Numbered from the stretch's first letter, positions 9,081 through 20,099 are shown. The stretch: 64,000 nt of DNA from Clostridium sp. CAG:571 (GCA_000434015.1 HF999514.1:39538-103537), one strand, 5' to 3'. Notes: generated by a model from the letters alone, not told the origin. Made by a program: numbers and translations.

Positions 9081-10057
9081 ATGGAATTACCAATAGAGCT
9101 AAAGAGTGAGTTAGAATCTAGAATTAATATAAATGAACTAAAAGAACTATCAGAAAATACAAAAAAGCTTTCTGAAAAATATAGAAAAGATAGTGGAAAT
9201 AGTAAAAGATTATTAACAACAGATAAAGAAGCTAGTGCATATAGTTTATTTAGAATGCCTGCAACATATGGTGCTGTAAGTAAAGCACTAGAATATACAT
9301 TTAATTTAAAAAATGCTGATGAAATTCATACTTTATTAGATATAGGAGCTGGAACAGGAGCTGCATCATGGGCAGCAAGTAAATTGCTTAACTTAAACAA
9401 TATAATTTGTTTAGAAAGAGAAACAGCAATGTTAAACTTAGGAAAAGATTTAGCAAAATATTCTAATGAAGAATGTTTAAAAAAATCTGAATGGTTAAAA
9501 AGAGATTTGGTAGAAGAAAAATTAAAAGAAGAAGCTGATCTTGTAATTGTATCATACGTTTTAAATGAAATGAAAAAAGAAGAAAGAATTAAAGTATTAG
9601 AAAAAATATGGAATGCTACAAAAGATGTTTTGATTATAATAGAACCTGGAACTCCAGTTCGGATATAATGTATTAATGGAAATAAGAGAAAAATTAGTAA
9701 AAATGGGTGCAAAAATAATTGCACCATGCACGCATGAAGGAAAATGTATGCTAGAGAAAAATGATTGGTGCCATTCAATATGTAGAATAGCTAGAACGAA
9801 AATTCATAAGAAACTAAAAGATGGAGTGGTACCATATGAGGATGAAAAATTCTCATATATGGCATTTTCGAAGAAAGAGTGTAAGATGGCAGAAGCTAGA
9901 ATATTAAGACATCCAAAAATCGAACCAGGTAAAATAACTTTAGAAGTATGTACAAAAAAAGGTATAGATAGAATTATTGTAACAAAGAAAAACAAAGAAA
10001 AATTTAAAATTGCAAGAAAATCTAAAATGCGGAGATGAATATACATATAGTGAATAA
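9081..10057 (+). CDS. Rsm22-like rRNA methyltransferase family protein with two CGG +1 shift sites
   Basis: SAM-binding motif I is LDIGAGTGAASWAAS near residue 90, followed by ICLERE and VIVSYVLNEM. The Cys-rich segment APCTHEGKCML...WCHSICRIAR matches the Rsm22 family, which is associated with small-ribosomal-subunit methylation or assembly and an iron-sulfur cluster. CGG at 9660-9662 (after GTT) truncates the start frame; the shift gives EPGTPVGYNVLMEIREKL, as expected. A second CGG at 10030-10032 (after ATG) decides the C-terminus: unshifted KMRR-stop, shifted KMGDEYTYSE-stop, and the GD-aromatic ending resembles the family. Product 324 residues. The ATG at 9081 is chosen from homology; an upstream in-frame ATG at 9042 is possible. 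Confidence 0.85.
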
Positions 10058-10096
10058 AAACACTATAAATATAAAAAATAAATAGTATTATTAAAA

Positions 10097-10142
10097 CAAG
10101 TTTTTATTATAATAGGAATTTATATATTATAATAAAAACTTG
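10097..10142 (+). terminator. Strong AT-rich hairpin after the Rsm22-like gene
   Basis: CAAGTTTTTATTATAAT pairs perfectly with ATTATAATAAAAACTTG around a 12-base loop. It lies 40 bases after the stop and probably ends the lemA-to-methyltransferase transcript, although the trailing T run is weak. Confidence 0.6.
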
Positions 10143-10296
10143 CATTTTAGAGAAGGCTTTTAAAAATAGATTCTTTAAAAAAATATAAACACACATTTAA
10201 ATAAGTAGTATTGTCAAACTCACTTTTTATTATAATATATAGATTCTAAAAGGATTTTAATAAAAATTTTCTCATATGAAAGGAGAGAAATTGGTT

Positions 10297-12066
10297 ATGA
10301 ATAGTAAAAATAATTGGGATTTAACACAAATATTTAAAGACGAGAAGGATTTTAATAAAAATAAAGATGAGTTATATGAAATTTTTGATGAAATACAAAA
10401 GTTTCAAGGTTGCCTTTGTAACAGTGCAGAGAGTTTATATAAATGCTATTCTTTGTATGAAAAGGCAGATGAGATATTTGAAAAATTATATGCGTATGGA
10501 ATGCTTACATATCATTTGGATATGGCAAATCAAGAATCAATAAAATTATTTAAACAAGTAGAAAATATTAGTACAGATTTTAGTATTGCAGTATCATATA
10601 TTACACCTGAAATAATTGCAGCTAATGAGGAGGATGTTAGAAGATATTTAAATAATGAACCAAATCTTAGTAAATATAAAAGAGATATAGAAGAAATATT
10701 AGATAAGAAAAAACATATTTTGAGCAAACAAGAGGAAAATTTATTATCAAATTACTCTGAAATTTTTGCAAATTCAGAAAATACCTATGATATTTTTACA
10801 AATGCAGAATTGAAGTATGGAAATATAATTAATGAAGAAGGAAAAGAGGTTGAACTTACAGATGCTACATATACGAATTTTTTAAAGAGTAGTGATGTGA
10901 ATGTAAGAAAGCAAGCTTTTGATTTAATGTATGATAGCTATAAAAAATATATAAATACAATTACAGAATTGTATTTATCAAGAGTAAAATGTGTAGCTAT
11001 CACTAGCAAAATAAGAAATTATTCATCTTCTTTAGAAAAAGCTGTAATACATGATGATGCTACTATAAAGGTTTATAATAGCTTAATATCAACAATAGAT
11101 AATATGTTAGATGTTAATTATGAATTTATGAATTTGAAAAAAAGTTTGTTAAAATTGGATAAAATGCATATGTATGATATATATTTTAATCCATTGGAGC
11201 AAAAAAAGGAAAAAATTACTTTTGATGATGCAAAAGCAGAGGTTATTAAAGCTTTATCTATACTTGGAGATGAATATGTAGGTTTATTAAATGAAGCTTT
11301 TGATAACAAATGGATAGATGTATATGCAAAAGATAATAAAAGAGGTGGTGCATATAGTTTAGGTGTTTATGGTGTTCATCCATTTGTACTTACTAATTTT
11401 ATAGGAGATAAAAGAGATGTAAGTACGATTGCACATGAACTTGGTCATGCTATACATTCATACTATTCAAATAAAGAGCAAAATATAATAGATGCAAATT
11501 ATACAATAATGATAGCAGAAGTTGCTTCAACTGTTAATGAAATTTTATTAAGTAGTTATCAAATAGAAAATGAAAAAGATAAATATAAAAAAGCAAGTTT
11601 GATATATGAAATGGTAGAAAATATTAGAGCTACATTATTTAGGCAAGCTATGTTTGCTGAGTTTGAAAAGATAGTACATGAAAAAATAGAAAGTGGAACA
11701 ATGCTTTCAGCAGAAGATTTAAATGAAATTTATTTAGATTTAAATAAAAAATATTTTGGAGAAAATGTAGAAGTTGATGACAAAATAAAATATGAATGGG
11801 CAAGAATACCGCATTTTTATAGTTGTTTTTACGTATATAAATATGCAACAGGAATTTCATCTGCAATTGCGATAGCAAGTAAAATATTAAATAAAGAGCC
11901 AGGTTATGTAGAAAAATATAAAGAGATGTTAAAACAAGGAAGAACAAAGAAGTCTGTAGAATTATTAAAAATGGTTGATGTGGATTTGGAGAGTAAGAAA
12001 CCATATGAAGATGCAATTAATTTTTATAAAAAGAATATTGAAGAATTAAAAGAAATATTAAAGTAA
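10297..12066 (+). CDS. pepF: Oligoendopeptidase F (M3 family)
   Basis: A cytoplasmic zinc metallopeptidase degrading short peptides. The zinc motif HELGH is in STIAHELGHAIHSYYS near residue 380, with the downstream third ligand region AEVASTVNEILL and the C-terminal RIPHFYSCFYVYKYATG typical of PepF. Length is 589 residues from the ATG at 10297, which I prefer over 10276 because AAAGGAGAG lies between them. Normal family length is about 600. Confidence 0.92.
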   Translation: MNSKNNWDLTQIFKDEKDFNKNKDELYEIFDEIQKFQGCLCNSAESLYKCYSLYEKADEIFEKLYAYGMLTYHLDMANQESIKLFKQVENISTDFSIAVSYITPEIIAANEEDVRRYLNNEPNLSKYKRDIEEILDKKKHILSKQEENLLSNYSEIFANSENTYDIFTNAELKYGNIINEEGKEVELTDATYTNFLKSSDVNVRKQAFDLMYDSYKKYINTITELYLSRVKCVAITSKIRNYSSSLEKAVIHDDATIKVYNSLISTIDNMLDVNYEFMNLKKSLLKLDKMHMYDIYFNPLEQKKEKITFDDAKAEVIKALSILGDEYVGLLNEAFDNKWIDVYAKDNKRGGAYSLGVYGVHPFVLTNFIGDKRDVSTIAHELGHAIHSYYSNKEQNIIDANYTIMIAEVASTVNEILLSSYQIENEKDKYKKASLIYEMVENIRATLFRQAMFAEFEKIVHEKIESGTMLSAEDLNEIYLDLNKKYFGENVEVDDKIKYEWARIPHFYSCFYVYKYATGISSAIAIASKILNKEPGYVEKYKEMLKQGRTKKSVELLKMVDVDLESKKPYEDAINFYKKNIEELKEILK

Positions 12067-12086
12067 GCATTTTGAGGAGATAGAAG

Positions 12087-12899
12087 ATGAAAGAAGTTAC
12101 ATTTCCATTTTTAAATTTGAAGCTAAATGTTAATCCTATAATGTTTAGTGTGTTTGGAATAAATATTTATTGGTATGCTTTTTTGATAGTATCTTCAATT
12201 GTTATAGGAATAATAATATGTAAAAAAAATAACGGAAGATATGGGATATGTTTTGATGATATTTTAGAGCTTATGATTATAGTGCTTCCTATTTCTATTA
12301 TATGTGCAAGGATATATTATGTAATATTTAGTTTGAATATGTATATAAAAAATCCTATATCTATATTAAATATAAGAGATGGTGGACTTGCAATATATGG
12401 AGGAATAATAGGTGGAGCTATTACCATAATATTATATTGCAAGAAGAAAAAAATATCTGCTTTAGATATGTTGGATTATGTATCACCATGCTTAGCTCTT
12501 GGACAATGTATTGGAAGATGGGGAAATTTTTTTAATGTAGAAGCACATGGAGGTATTACAAAATCTATTTTTAGAATGGGAATTATAGAAAAAGAAAATT
12601 ATATAGAGGTACATCCAACTTTCTTGTATGAATCTATATGTACATTTATGATATTTTTAATATTGATAATATTTCAAAAGAAAAGAAAATATAAAGGACA
12701 AATTACATATATATATTTGGCGATGTACTCTTTTATAAGAGCTATTATAGAAGGTTTTAGAACAGATAGTTTAATGTTTATAGGCTTTAGGATATCACAA
12801 ATTTTATCTATTATTTTATTTGTAGTATTTACGAGTATATTAATTTTAAAAAATATAAAAATGAAAAATATAAATAACTTAAATAAAAATGAAGAATAA
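12087..12899 (+). CDS. lgt: Prolipoprotein diacylglyceryl transferase
   Basis: This integral membrane enzyme adds diacylglycerol to the lipobox Cys of preprolipoproteins. Several membrane helices are evident, with the signature GRWGNFFNVEAHGG near residues 145-158, RDGGLAIYGGIIGG near 95, HPTFLYES near 180 and FRTDS near 225, all matching Lgt. Length 270 residues. It begins 21 bases after pepF, behind GAGGAGATAG. Confidence 0.92.
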   Translation: MKEVTFPFLNLKLNVNPIMFSVFGINIYWYAFLIVSSIVIGIIICKKNNGRYGICFDDILELMIIVLPISIICARIYYVIFSLNMYIKNPISILNIRDGGLAIYGGIIGGAITIILYCKKKKISALDMLDYVSPCLALGQCIGRWGNFFNVEAHGGITKSIFRMGIIEKENYIEVHPTFLYESICTFMIFLILIIFQKKRKYKGQITYIYLAMYSFIRAIIEGFRTDSLMFIGFRISQILSIILFVVFTSILILKNIKMKNINNLNKNEE

Positions 12900-12947
12900 T
12901 ATATAATAAAATTTAAACTTTATAAAAAATAGGAAGTGAAATAAAAT

Positions 12948-13706
12948 ATGATATTTGCAAAACCAGGAGAATATAAAGCATGTGGATTATTTACGTATCA
13001 ACATTTTTCTTTAATAATATGTACAGCAATAGGTATATTTTTAGCTGTGAAGTGTACTAAAATTAATGATAAGAATGATATAAGAAAAATAATAATAAAA
13101 ACAACAATTTTAGTTTGGATATTGGAAATAATAAAGATAATTTTTAATTTTAAAATAGGAAATGGTAATAATATTAATACATATGTACCATTGTATTATT
13201 GTAGTATATTATTATATGCAGGTATTTTCAGTTCTTTAAAAAATAAATTTATAAAAAGAGTTGGAGATGTATTTTTAGCAACAGGTGGTATTGTTGCTGG
13301 AATTGTTTTTATTATATTTCCAACCACTTCATTATTAACATATCCAATTTTTCATTATATAACAATGCAAAGTTTTATTTTTCATGGAGCAATGATATAT
13401 CTAGGAATAATTATTAATAAATACAAGTATATAGAAATTGAAAAAAAAGATATTCTATATTATGCAGGACTAATTTTGGTAATTTGTATAATAGCATATA
13501 TTATAAATTCTATATTTGATAGTAATCTTATGTTTATATCAAAAGATTTTACAGCAAGTCCTATTACAATTTTGTATAAAGCCACAGGAAAAGCATTCCC
13601 AATAGTTATGACACTTGGACAAATGACTATTCCATTTTATATAGTATATGGACTAAAGCAGATTATAAATAAAAAAAGAAGTGATACGGAATATAGTATA
13701 AGTTAA
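12948..13706 (+). CDS. YwaF / TMEM164-like integral membrane protein
   Basis: A 252-residue protein with about seven membrane helices. The N-terminal YQHFSLIIC, a basic loop, the YVPLYYCSILLY segment, and HGAMIYLGIII resemble the TIGR02206/YwaF group, in which His and Cys residues of the central helices are conserved. Function in bacteria is unknown. It follows lgt by 50 bases and ends before a clear terminator. Confidence 0.7.
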   Translation: MIFAKPGEYKACGLFTYQHFSLIICTAIGIFLAVKCTKINDKNDIRKIIIKTTILVWILEIIKIIFNFKIGNGNNINTYVPLYYCSILLYAGIFSSLKNKFIKRVGDVFLATGGIVAGIVFIIFPTTSLLTYPIFHYITMQSFIFHGAMIYLGIIINKYKYIEIEKKDILYYAGLILVICIIAYIINSIFDSNLMFISKDFTASPITILYKATGKAFPIVMTLGQMTIPFYIVYGLKQIINKKRSDTEYSIS

Positions 13707-13746
13707 TAATTAAACATGTAAAAAAATACACAAGGAAAATGAAATA

Positions 13747-13780
13747 AAAGATCCAAAAAATAAATATTTGGATCTTTTTG
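13747..13780 (+). terminator. Terminator after the YwaF-like gene
   Basis: AAAGATCCAAA pairs with TTTGGATCTTT and is followed by a T run; it closes the pepF-lgt-YwaF transcript. Confidence 0.8.
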
Positions 13781-13831
13781 TTGATTTATATAAAATAATA
13801 AAAAACAAAGATTTATGAAATTAAATTTATT

Positions 13832-14767
13832 TTATTCATGAAGAATGCCTTTTTTATGTAGTATATTATTAATATTTAAACAATCTATCCTGTTGACTGT
13901 TAAATAAGCATTTGTGTTTATTACTGAAATTCCTTTTTGGGCTAATTGGTTTTTGGTTAATTTAAGTACTCTACATTCAATACTATGTTGTTTTATATTA
14001 TTTTTATTACTAAAGACATTTTCAAGCCTGCAATTATCTATAAATAGTGAAATAGAAGTATTTTTTCCAAAAACACTATATATTTCTGCAATTAAGGTTT
14101 CTTTGTTATCTTCTTTTACAAACATTTTATAATAGCCGTCAATCATAAATACAATATGTTCTTCGATTAAGTCTTTTAAAGTAATATCGCCATTGAAACT
14201 TCGTGTATAATATTCATATTCTGAACGAGAAGCTCCCATAGCAAATTCAAAAGGATAAGGACGATCATAATTAAAAATAATTGACTCGACTTGTTTTTGG
14301 GGGTTTCCATACAAATTGATTAGGTTTTCGTCATAATTAATTAGAGTTAAAAAATCTTCATCATCTTTAAATTTTTTATCTAAATATTTATAGCAATCTT
14401 TATTGATTTTAACAACTTTTAATAAAAAAGATTTTTTAGCTTTTAAATTGTCACTTGCAAACAATAAAGATTTTGCTTCTTTTTTTATAGCTTCTAAAAT
14501 AATATCTTCATCATCTAAAAAAGAGTCATTTGCAAACATAAGAGCATTAGGAGTATTAGCTACAGCTGCAAGCATTATATCTTTATCAATCATATCTGAA
14601 CTAATATATTTTATAATATTTACATTATGTTTAATAATATCAAGTATAATATCTTTATTATTTAATATAAAATTTTTTTGATCTTTATTTAAATATTGTA
14701 AACAAGTAGTATCTTGCTTTAATTTTTCAATGGAATTAAATATAGTTAAAGACATTAAAATCACCAT
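13832..14767 (-). CDS. DUF4116 repeat protein
   Basis: A 311-residue protein with no signal peptide. Residues 20-150 contain about four DUF4116-like helical repeats of the form D-hydrophobic-hydrophobic-A-hydrophobic (for example DKDIMLAAVANTPNALMFA and DDEDIILEAIKKEAKSLLFA). The C-terminal half (about residues 155-311) is not recognised; it has an aromatic-rich stretch FEFAMGASRSEYEYY. DUF4116 proteins are frequent in host-associated microbes and have no established activity. The gene is alone on the minus strand between terminators. Confidence 0.6.
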   Translation of the reverse strand: MVILMSLTIFNSIEKLKQDTTCLQYLNKDQKNFILNNKDIILDIIKHNVNIIKYISSDMIDKDIMLAAVANTPNALMFANDSFLDDEDIILEAIKKEAKSLLFASDNLKAKKSFLLKVVKINKDCYKYLDKKFKDDEDFLTLINYDENLINLYGNPQKQVESIIFNYDRPYPFEFAMGASRSEYEYYTRSFNGDITLKDLIEEHIVFMIDGYYKMFVKEDNKETLIAEIYSVFGKNTSISLFIDNCRLENVFSNKNNIKQHSIECRVLKLTKNQLAQKGISVINTNAYLTVNRIDCLNINNILHKKGILHE

Positions 14768-14933
14768 TCCTTTCTAAACTATTTCTTATGAAATATATCA
14801 TTGGAAAATATTATAGTCAATATTTAAAATTTAAAACAAGAAAAAACTTTTTTTATAAGATAAATATGATATTTTCTTTTTTTATTTTATATGATATAAA
14901 AAGAAATAGAAAAATAGTAAAGGAGAGAAATAT

Positions 14934-15566
14934 ATGTTAGAAAACATTAATGTTTTATGCCATAGTGCAATTAGATTAGAAATAGATAATAAAATAATAT
15001 ATATAGATCCATATAGTTTAACTAGTAACGCAAATGATGCTGATTTAATATTTATAACACATGATCATTATGATCATTTTTCTATTGAAGATATAAAAAA
15101 AGTAGAAAAATCAAATACTATATTTATAATACCAGAAAGTATGTTGGAAAATGCAATAAAAAGTGGAATAAAAGAAAATAGAATTATAAAAATTAAACCA
15201 AATCAAAATTATAAATACGAAAATTTAAAAATTGAAACAATACCAGCATATAATGTTAATAAAAAATTTCATCCTAAAGAAAATAACTGGGTTGGATATT
15301 TAATTGAATATAACAATGTAGTTTATTATATAGCAGGAGATACAGATATAACTAATGAAAATAAAAAGGTTAAATGTGATATAGCTTTTGTTCCAATAGG
15401 AGGAACATATACAATGAATTATAAAGAGGCGGCAAAGCTTATAAATGAAATAAAACCTAAATTTGTAGTACCAATTCATTATGGAAAAATAGTTGGAACA
15501 AAGCAAGATGCGTTAAACTTTGAAAAGTTATTAAATGAAGATATAAAATGCAAAATTATGATATAA
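14934..15566 (+). CDS. Metallo-beta-lactamase-fold hydrolase (UlaG/YtkL-like)
   Basis: The metal motif THDHYDHFS lies near residue 45, the second ligand region YIAGDTDIT near 135 and the final His in VPIHYGKIVGT near 180. The 210-residue length and the short domain without extra insertions resemble the UlaG/YtkL group of metal-dependent hydrolases. The substrate is unknown. A GGAGAG site lies 6 bases before the ATG. Confidence 0.8.
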   Translation: MLENINVLCHSAIRLEIDNKIIYIDPYSLTSNANDADLIFITHDHYDHFSIEDIKKVEKSNTIFIIPESMLENAIKSGIKENRIIKIKPNQNYKYENLKIETIPAYNVNKKFHPKENNWVGYLIEYNNVVYYIAGDTDITNENKKVKCDIAFVPIGGTYTMNYKEAAKLINEIKPKFVVPIHYGKIVGTKQDALNFEKLLNEDIKCKIMI

Positions 15567-15788
15567 AATTATTATATTAAATGTGATAATAATAAGGTAA
15601 TGCAAAAATTTTATATAAAATTAAAATATAAAAAAGCGAAACTATAAAATTAAAAAGATTGTAAACAAATGGTAATATTGTAATAATATTGTAATTATAT
15701 TTTATAGACAAATTATATTGAAAAATAAAAAATTATGTTATAATAAATGCAAATTTACGAAAGAATAGTAACAAGGAGGAAAACAAAA

Positions 15789-18415
15789 ATGGATAAAAAA
15801 TATGTATACCTTTTTCAAGAAGGAAATGCAGATATGAGAGAATTACTTGGTGGAAAAGGAGCGAACCTTGCAGAAATGACAAATCTTGGAATGCCAATTC
15901 CACGGAGGTTTTACAATAACAACAGAAAGTTGTAATAAATATTATTCAGATGGAGAGCAAATTTCAGAGGAAATACAAAATCAAATATATGAGGCTCTTA
16001 GTAAATTAGAAAATCAAACAGGAAAAACATTAGGAAGTAAAGAAAATCCACTACTTGTGTCTGTAAGATCAGGTGCAAGAGCTTCAATGCCAGGAATGAT
16101 GGATACCATATTAAATTTAGGAATTAATGATGAAGTAGTAGAAAATTTAGCAAAGAAAAACAGAAGATTTGCATATGATAGCTATAGAAGATTTATTCAA
16201 ATGTATAGTGATGTTGTAAAAGAGATACCAAAAAGTTTATTTGAAAAAGCAATAGATACCAAAAAGTATCAAAGAGGTCTTACTTTAGATACAGATATGG
16301 ATGCAAACGATTTGGAAGATTTAGTAAAAGTATTTAAAGGAATATATAAGGAACAAATTGGAGAAGATTTTCCACAAGATTCTAGATCACAATTATTAGA
16401 TTCTGTAAAAGCAGTATTCCGTTCATGGAATAATCCAAGAGCTATAACATATAGAAAATTAAATGATATACCAAACTCTTGGGGAACAGCAGTAAATGTT
16501 CAAGAAATGGTTTTTGGAAATATGGGAGATGATTGTGGAACAGGTGTTGCGTTCTCACGTAATCCAGCAACAGGTGAAAATAAAATATTTGGAGAATTTT
16601 TAATGAATGCACAAGGTGAAGATGTTGTTGCAGGAATAAGAACTCCTCAATCAATGGATAAATTAAAGGAAGTAAATGAAAAGGCATATAATGATTTTGC
16701 AAGATATGCCCACAGATTAGAAGCACATTATAAAGATATGCAAGATATGGAATTTACGATAGAACATGGGAAATTATATATTTTACAAACAAGAAATGGA
16801 AAGCGTACAGCCAATGCAGCTTTAAAAATAGCAGTAGATTTAGTTAAAGAAGGACAAATAACTGAAAAAGAAGCAGTATTAAGAATAGAACCAAAACAAT
16901 TAGAACAATTATTACATCCGAATTTTAATCAAGAGAGCTTAAAATCTGCTAAAATTATTGCAAAAGGACTTCCAGCATCACCAGGAGCTGCAACAGGTAA
17001 AGTTGTGTTTTCAGCAGAAAGAGCGGCAGAACTTGCAGCTTCACGGAGAAAAAGAACTAGTTTTAGTAAGGTTGGAAACTTCACCAGAAGATATAGAAGG
17101 AATGGTGTTATGTAAAGGAATTTTAACTATAAGAGGTGGAATGACATCACATGCAGCAGTTGTAGCACGTGGAATGGGTACTTGTTGTGTTGCCGGTTGT
17201 GGAGAACTTACAATAAATGAAGATGAAAAAGTTTTTTATACTTCTAACGGAAATGCTTTTCATGAAGGTGATTATATATCACTAGATGGTTCTACAGGAA
17301 ATGTATATGGAGAAAAAGTAGAAACAGAAGATGCTTCTTTATCTGGAGATTTTGCAAAACTTATGAATTGGGCAGACTCATACAGAAAACTTGGAGTACG
17401 TACAAATGCAGATACTGAAAAAGATGCTAAAAAAGCATATGAGTTTGGAGCAGAAGGAATTGGACTTTGTAGAACTGAGCATATGTTTTTTGATCAAGAT
17501 AGAATAGCAGCAATTAGAGAGATGATAGTATCAAAAACACCATCACAAAGAGAAAAAGCACTTTCAAAACTATTACCTATGCAAAGAGGGGATTTTGAAG
17601 GATTATATAGAGCAATGAAAGGACATCCAGTAACAATAAGATTACTAGATCCACCTTTACATGAATTTTTACCACATGAAGATTCAGAAATAGCAGATCT
17701 TGCAAACGATATGGAAATGTCATTTGAAGAATTAAAATCAATAGTAATAGATTTACACGAATTTAATCCAATGATGGGACATAGAGGTTGTAGATTAGCA
17801 GTAACTTATCCTGAAATTGCAGAGATGCAAACAAGAGCAATAATAGAAGCTGCAATAAATGTTAATAAAGAAGGAATGAATGTAGTTCCTGAAATTATGA
17901 TACCTTTAATAGGTGACCAAAAAGAATTAAAATATGTTAAAAATATAATAACACAAACAGCAGACAATATTATAATAGGATCAGGTACAAGTCTAAAATA
18001 TCATGTAGGAACAATGATAGAAATACCTAGAGCATGTTTAATTGCAGATAAAATAGCAGAGGATGCAGAATTTTTCTCTTTTGGAACAAATGATTTAACA
18101 CAATTATGTTTTGGATTTAGTCGTGATGATGCAGGAAAATTCTTAAAATCATATTATGATAAAGGAATATATGAATCTGATCCATTTGCAAAACTTGACC
18201 AAGAAGGAGTAGGAAAGTTAGTAGAAATGGCAGTTAAACTTGGAAAAAAGACAAGACCAGATATTAAATTAGGTATTTGTGGAGAACACGGAGGAAATCC
18301 TCCTACAATAGAATTTTGTCATAAAGTTGGACTAAGTTATGTATCTTGTTCACCATTCAGAGTACCAATAGCAAGACTTTCCGCAGCGCAAGCAGCGATA
18401 AAAGATGAAAAATAA
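15789..18415 (+). CDS. ppdK: Pyruvate phosphate dikinase with two CGG +1 shift sites
   Basis: PPDK interconverts pyruvate, ATP and phosphate with PEP, AMP and pyrophosphate. The start at 15789 follows ACAAGGAGG and gives MDKKYVYLFQEGNADM. CGG at 15903-15905 (after CCA) and 17044-17046 (after TCA) split the gene into three frames. Skipping each C joins GMPIPGGFTITTE and AASGEKELVLVRLETSPEDIEGM. The joined product is exactly 874 residues, the length I recall for the Clostridium symbiosum enzyme. Behind the second shift lie the phosphohistidine motif GGMTSHAAVVARGMG (His near residue 454), the GTNDLTQLCFGFSRDD segment and the catalytic Cys region SYVSCSPFRVPIARL. Without both shifts no active site would be made. 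Confidence 0.95.
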
Positions 18416-18433
18416 GAAAGAGAAGGATAAAAA

Positions 18434-19258
18434 ATGGGATTAAGAGACTTTTTTTATAATATAATAAATAAGTTTAAGAAAAACGAATTAAAACAGTTAC
18501 CAGCACCACAAACAATTATAAACAATAATGATGAAGTATATGAGCCAGAAGTAGAAAAAAATGCATATGTAAATGCATACACTAATAAAATAAATACTAA
18601 AAAAAGCGAGCTTAAGATAAATGAAGATGGAACAAGAATTAAATTTATAGATTCTAAAACAAATAAACAGATAGAAGTTCAAAGAATTACTAAAATAAAA
18701 GAAAAACTAGAATTTAATGAAACAAATATAGATTTATATAAAGCAATATATGCAATAGGAAGTAAAGAAGATAGAAAATTAAAAAAAGTATATTTTGCAC
18801 TTCCAACAGGAAAAGGAATATTAGATTTATATAAAGGTTCAAGCAAAAAAGCATCATTAAAAAAGAAACTAAAATTAATGTTTTCACCAAGCAATTTAGA
18901 AAATAAAAAAGTTTTTCTAGGCGTAATAATTGAAGATGAAATATATAATGATTATAGCTTAGTAAAATCTAATAAATTGCAAGAATATGTTATAGAATTA
19001 GAAAAGAAAAGACAAATGATAAAAATGAATAAAGAAAAAAGTAAAGAACAAGTAAAAAAGACAATAGGAAAAAAAGATAAAGTACAAATTGCAAAAGCAA
19101 AAAACAAAAAAGATAAATTAAAAATAGAAAAATTAGAAACAAAAAATAATATAAAAGAAATAAAAAAGGAAAAAATACAAAAGGAAGAAAGTGGAATAAA
19201 AACAAAAGATATAATAAAGAATTTAAATACAATAAGAACACTAAATGAACAAAACTAA
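18434..19258 (+). CDS. Uncharacterised Lys-rich protein downstream of ppdK
   Basis: I do not recognise this 274-residue protein. Residues 1-200 form a mixed domain containing KIKFIDSKTNKQIEVQRI-like and ALPTGKGILDLYKG segments; residues 190-274 are a highly charged Lys/Glu coiled-coil-like tail. There is no signal peptide or membrane helix. It starts 18 bases after ppdK and could be translated from the same message. Confidence 0.55.
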   Translation: MGLRDFFYNIINKFKKNELKQLPAPQTIINNNDEVYEPEVEKNAYVNAYTNKINTKKSELKINEDGTRIKFIDSKTNKQIEVQRITKIKEKLEFNETNIDLYKAIYAIGSKEDRKLKKVYFALPTGKGILDLYKGSSKKASLKKKLKLMFSPSNLENKKVFLGVIIEDEIYNDYSLVKSNKLQEYVIELEKKRQMIKMNKEKSKEQVKKTIGKKDKVQIAKAKNKKDKLKIEKLETKNNIKEIKKEKIQKEESGIKTKDIIKNLNTIRTLNEQN

Positions 19259-19328
19259 AAATATAGATGTTTAAATTAAATAGGATAATTACAATTTTAA
19301 CAGCTAAGACAAGGAGAGATTATAGAAT

Positions 19329-19994
19329 ATGAAAGAATGTGAAATTAAAAATTTATATAATTTAAATGAAACAATAGCAAAAGACATATTTGAAGGATGT
19401 ATATATCCTTGGGAAGTATTACCAAAAATTAAAGATTTTATAATAACACTTGGAGAAAGTTTAAATAAAGAAGAATACGAAAAAATTGGTGAAAACATAT
19501 GGATTGCTAAAAGTGCAAAGATAGCTAAAACAGCATATATAAATGGACCTGCAATAATAGGAAAAAATGCTGAAGTTAGACATTGTGCATTTATTAGAGG
19601 AAGTGCTATAGTAGGAGAAAATTCAGTTGTAGGAAATTCTACAGAATTAAAAAATGTTATATTATTTAATAATGTTCAAGTTCCTCATTATAATTATGTA
19701 GGAGATTCTATATTAGGATATAAATCACATATGGGAGCTGGGTCAATAACATCAAATGTAAAATCTGATAAAAAATTGGTTGTAGTAAAAAATAAAGATG
19801 AAAAAATAGAAACAGGGTTAAAGAAATTTGGAGCAATGCTTGGAGATTGTGTAGAAGTCGGCTGTGGAAGTGTATTAAATCCTGGAACTGTAATTGGAAA
19901 AAATACAAATATTTATCCACTTTCTTCTGTTAGAGGTGTTATTAAAGAAAAAAGTATATATAAAAAACAAGGAGAAATTGTAGAAAAATATTAA
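19329..19994 (+). CDS. Left-handed beta-helix protein related to UDP-GlcNAc pyrophosphorylase
   Basis: A 221-residue protein: about 60 residues of helical lead, then hexapeptide repeats (AKIAKTAYINGPAIIGKNAE, RGSAIVGENSVVGNSTELKN, GYKSHMGAGSITSNV, VGCGSVLNPGTVIGKNTNIYP). The GSITSNVKSDKK loop and the overall order match the GlmU-like acyltransferase half found alone in clostridia. An acetyl- or nucleotidyl-transfer role on sugar nucleotides is likely, but the N-terminal uridylyltransferase half is absent. Confidence 0.7.
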   Translation: MKECEIKNLYNLNETIAKDIFEGCIYPWEVLPKIKDFIITLGESLNKEEYEKIGENIWIAKSAKIAKTAYINGPAIIGKNAEVRHCAFIRGSAIVGENSVVGNSTELKNVILFNNVQVPHYNYVGDSILGYKSHMGAGSITSNVKSDKKLVVVKNKDEKIETGLKKFGAMLGDCVEVGCGSVLNPGTVIGKNTNIYPLSSVRGVIKEKSIYKKQGEIVEKY

Positions 19995-20059
19995 TTAGAA
20001 ATTAAATTAATATTAAAAAAGTTATAAGTCTGGATGAAAAATAATTTATAATAAAATAA

Positions 20060-20099
20060 ATAAAAGCTCGGCATAAGTCAAAAAACTATTGCCGAGTTT
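20060..20099 (-). terminator. Terminator of GC-richer cassette A, one copy of a repeated unit
   Basis: CTCGGCA and TGCCGAG form the stem; read on the minus strand the hairpin is followed by CTTTTATTTATTTT. The same hairpin and the adjoining 3' untranslated sequence recur at 21121-21220 after cassette B. Confidence 0.75.
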
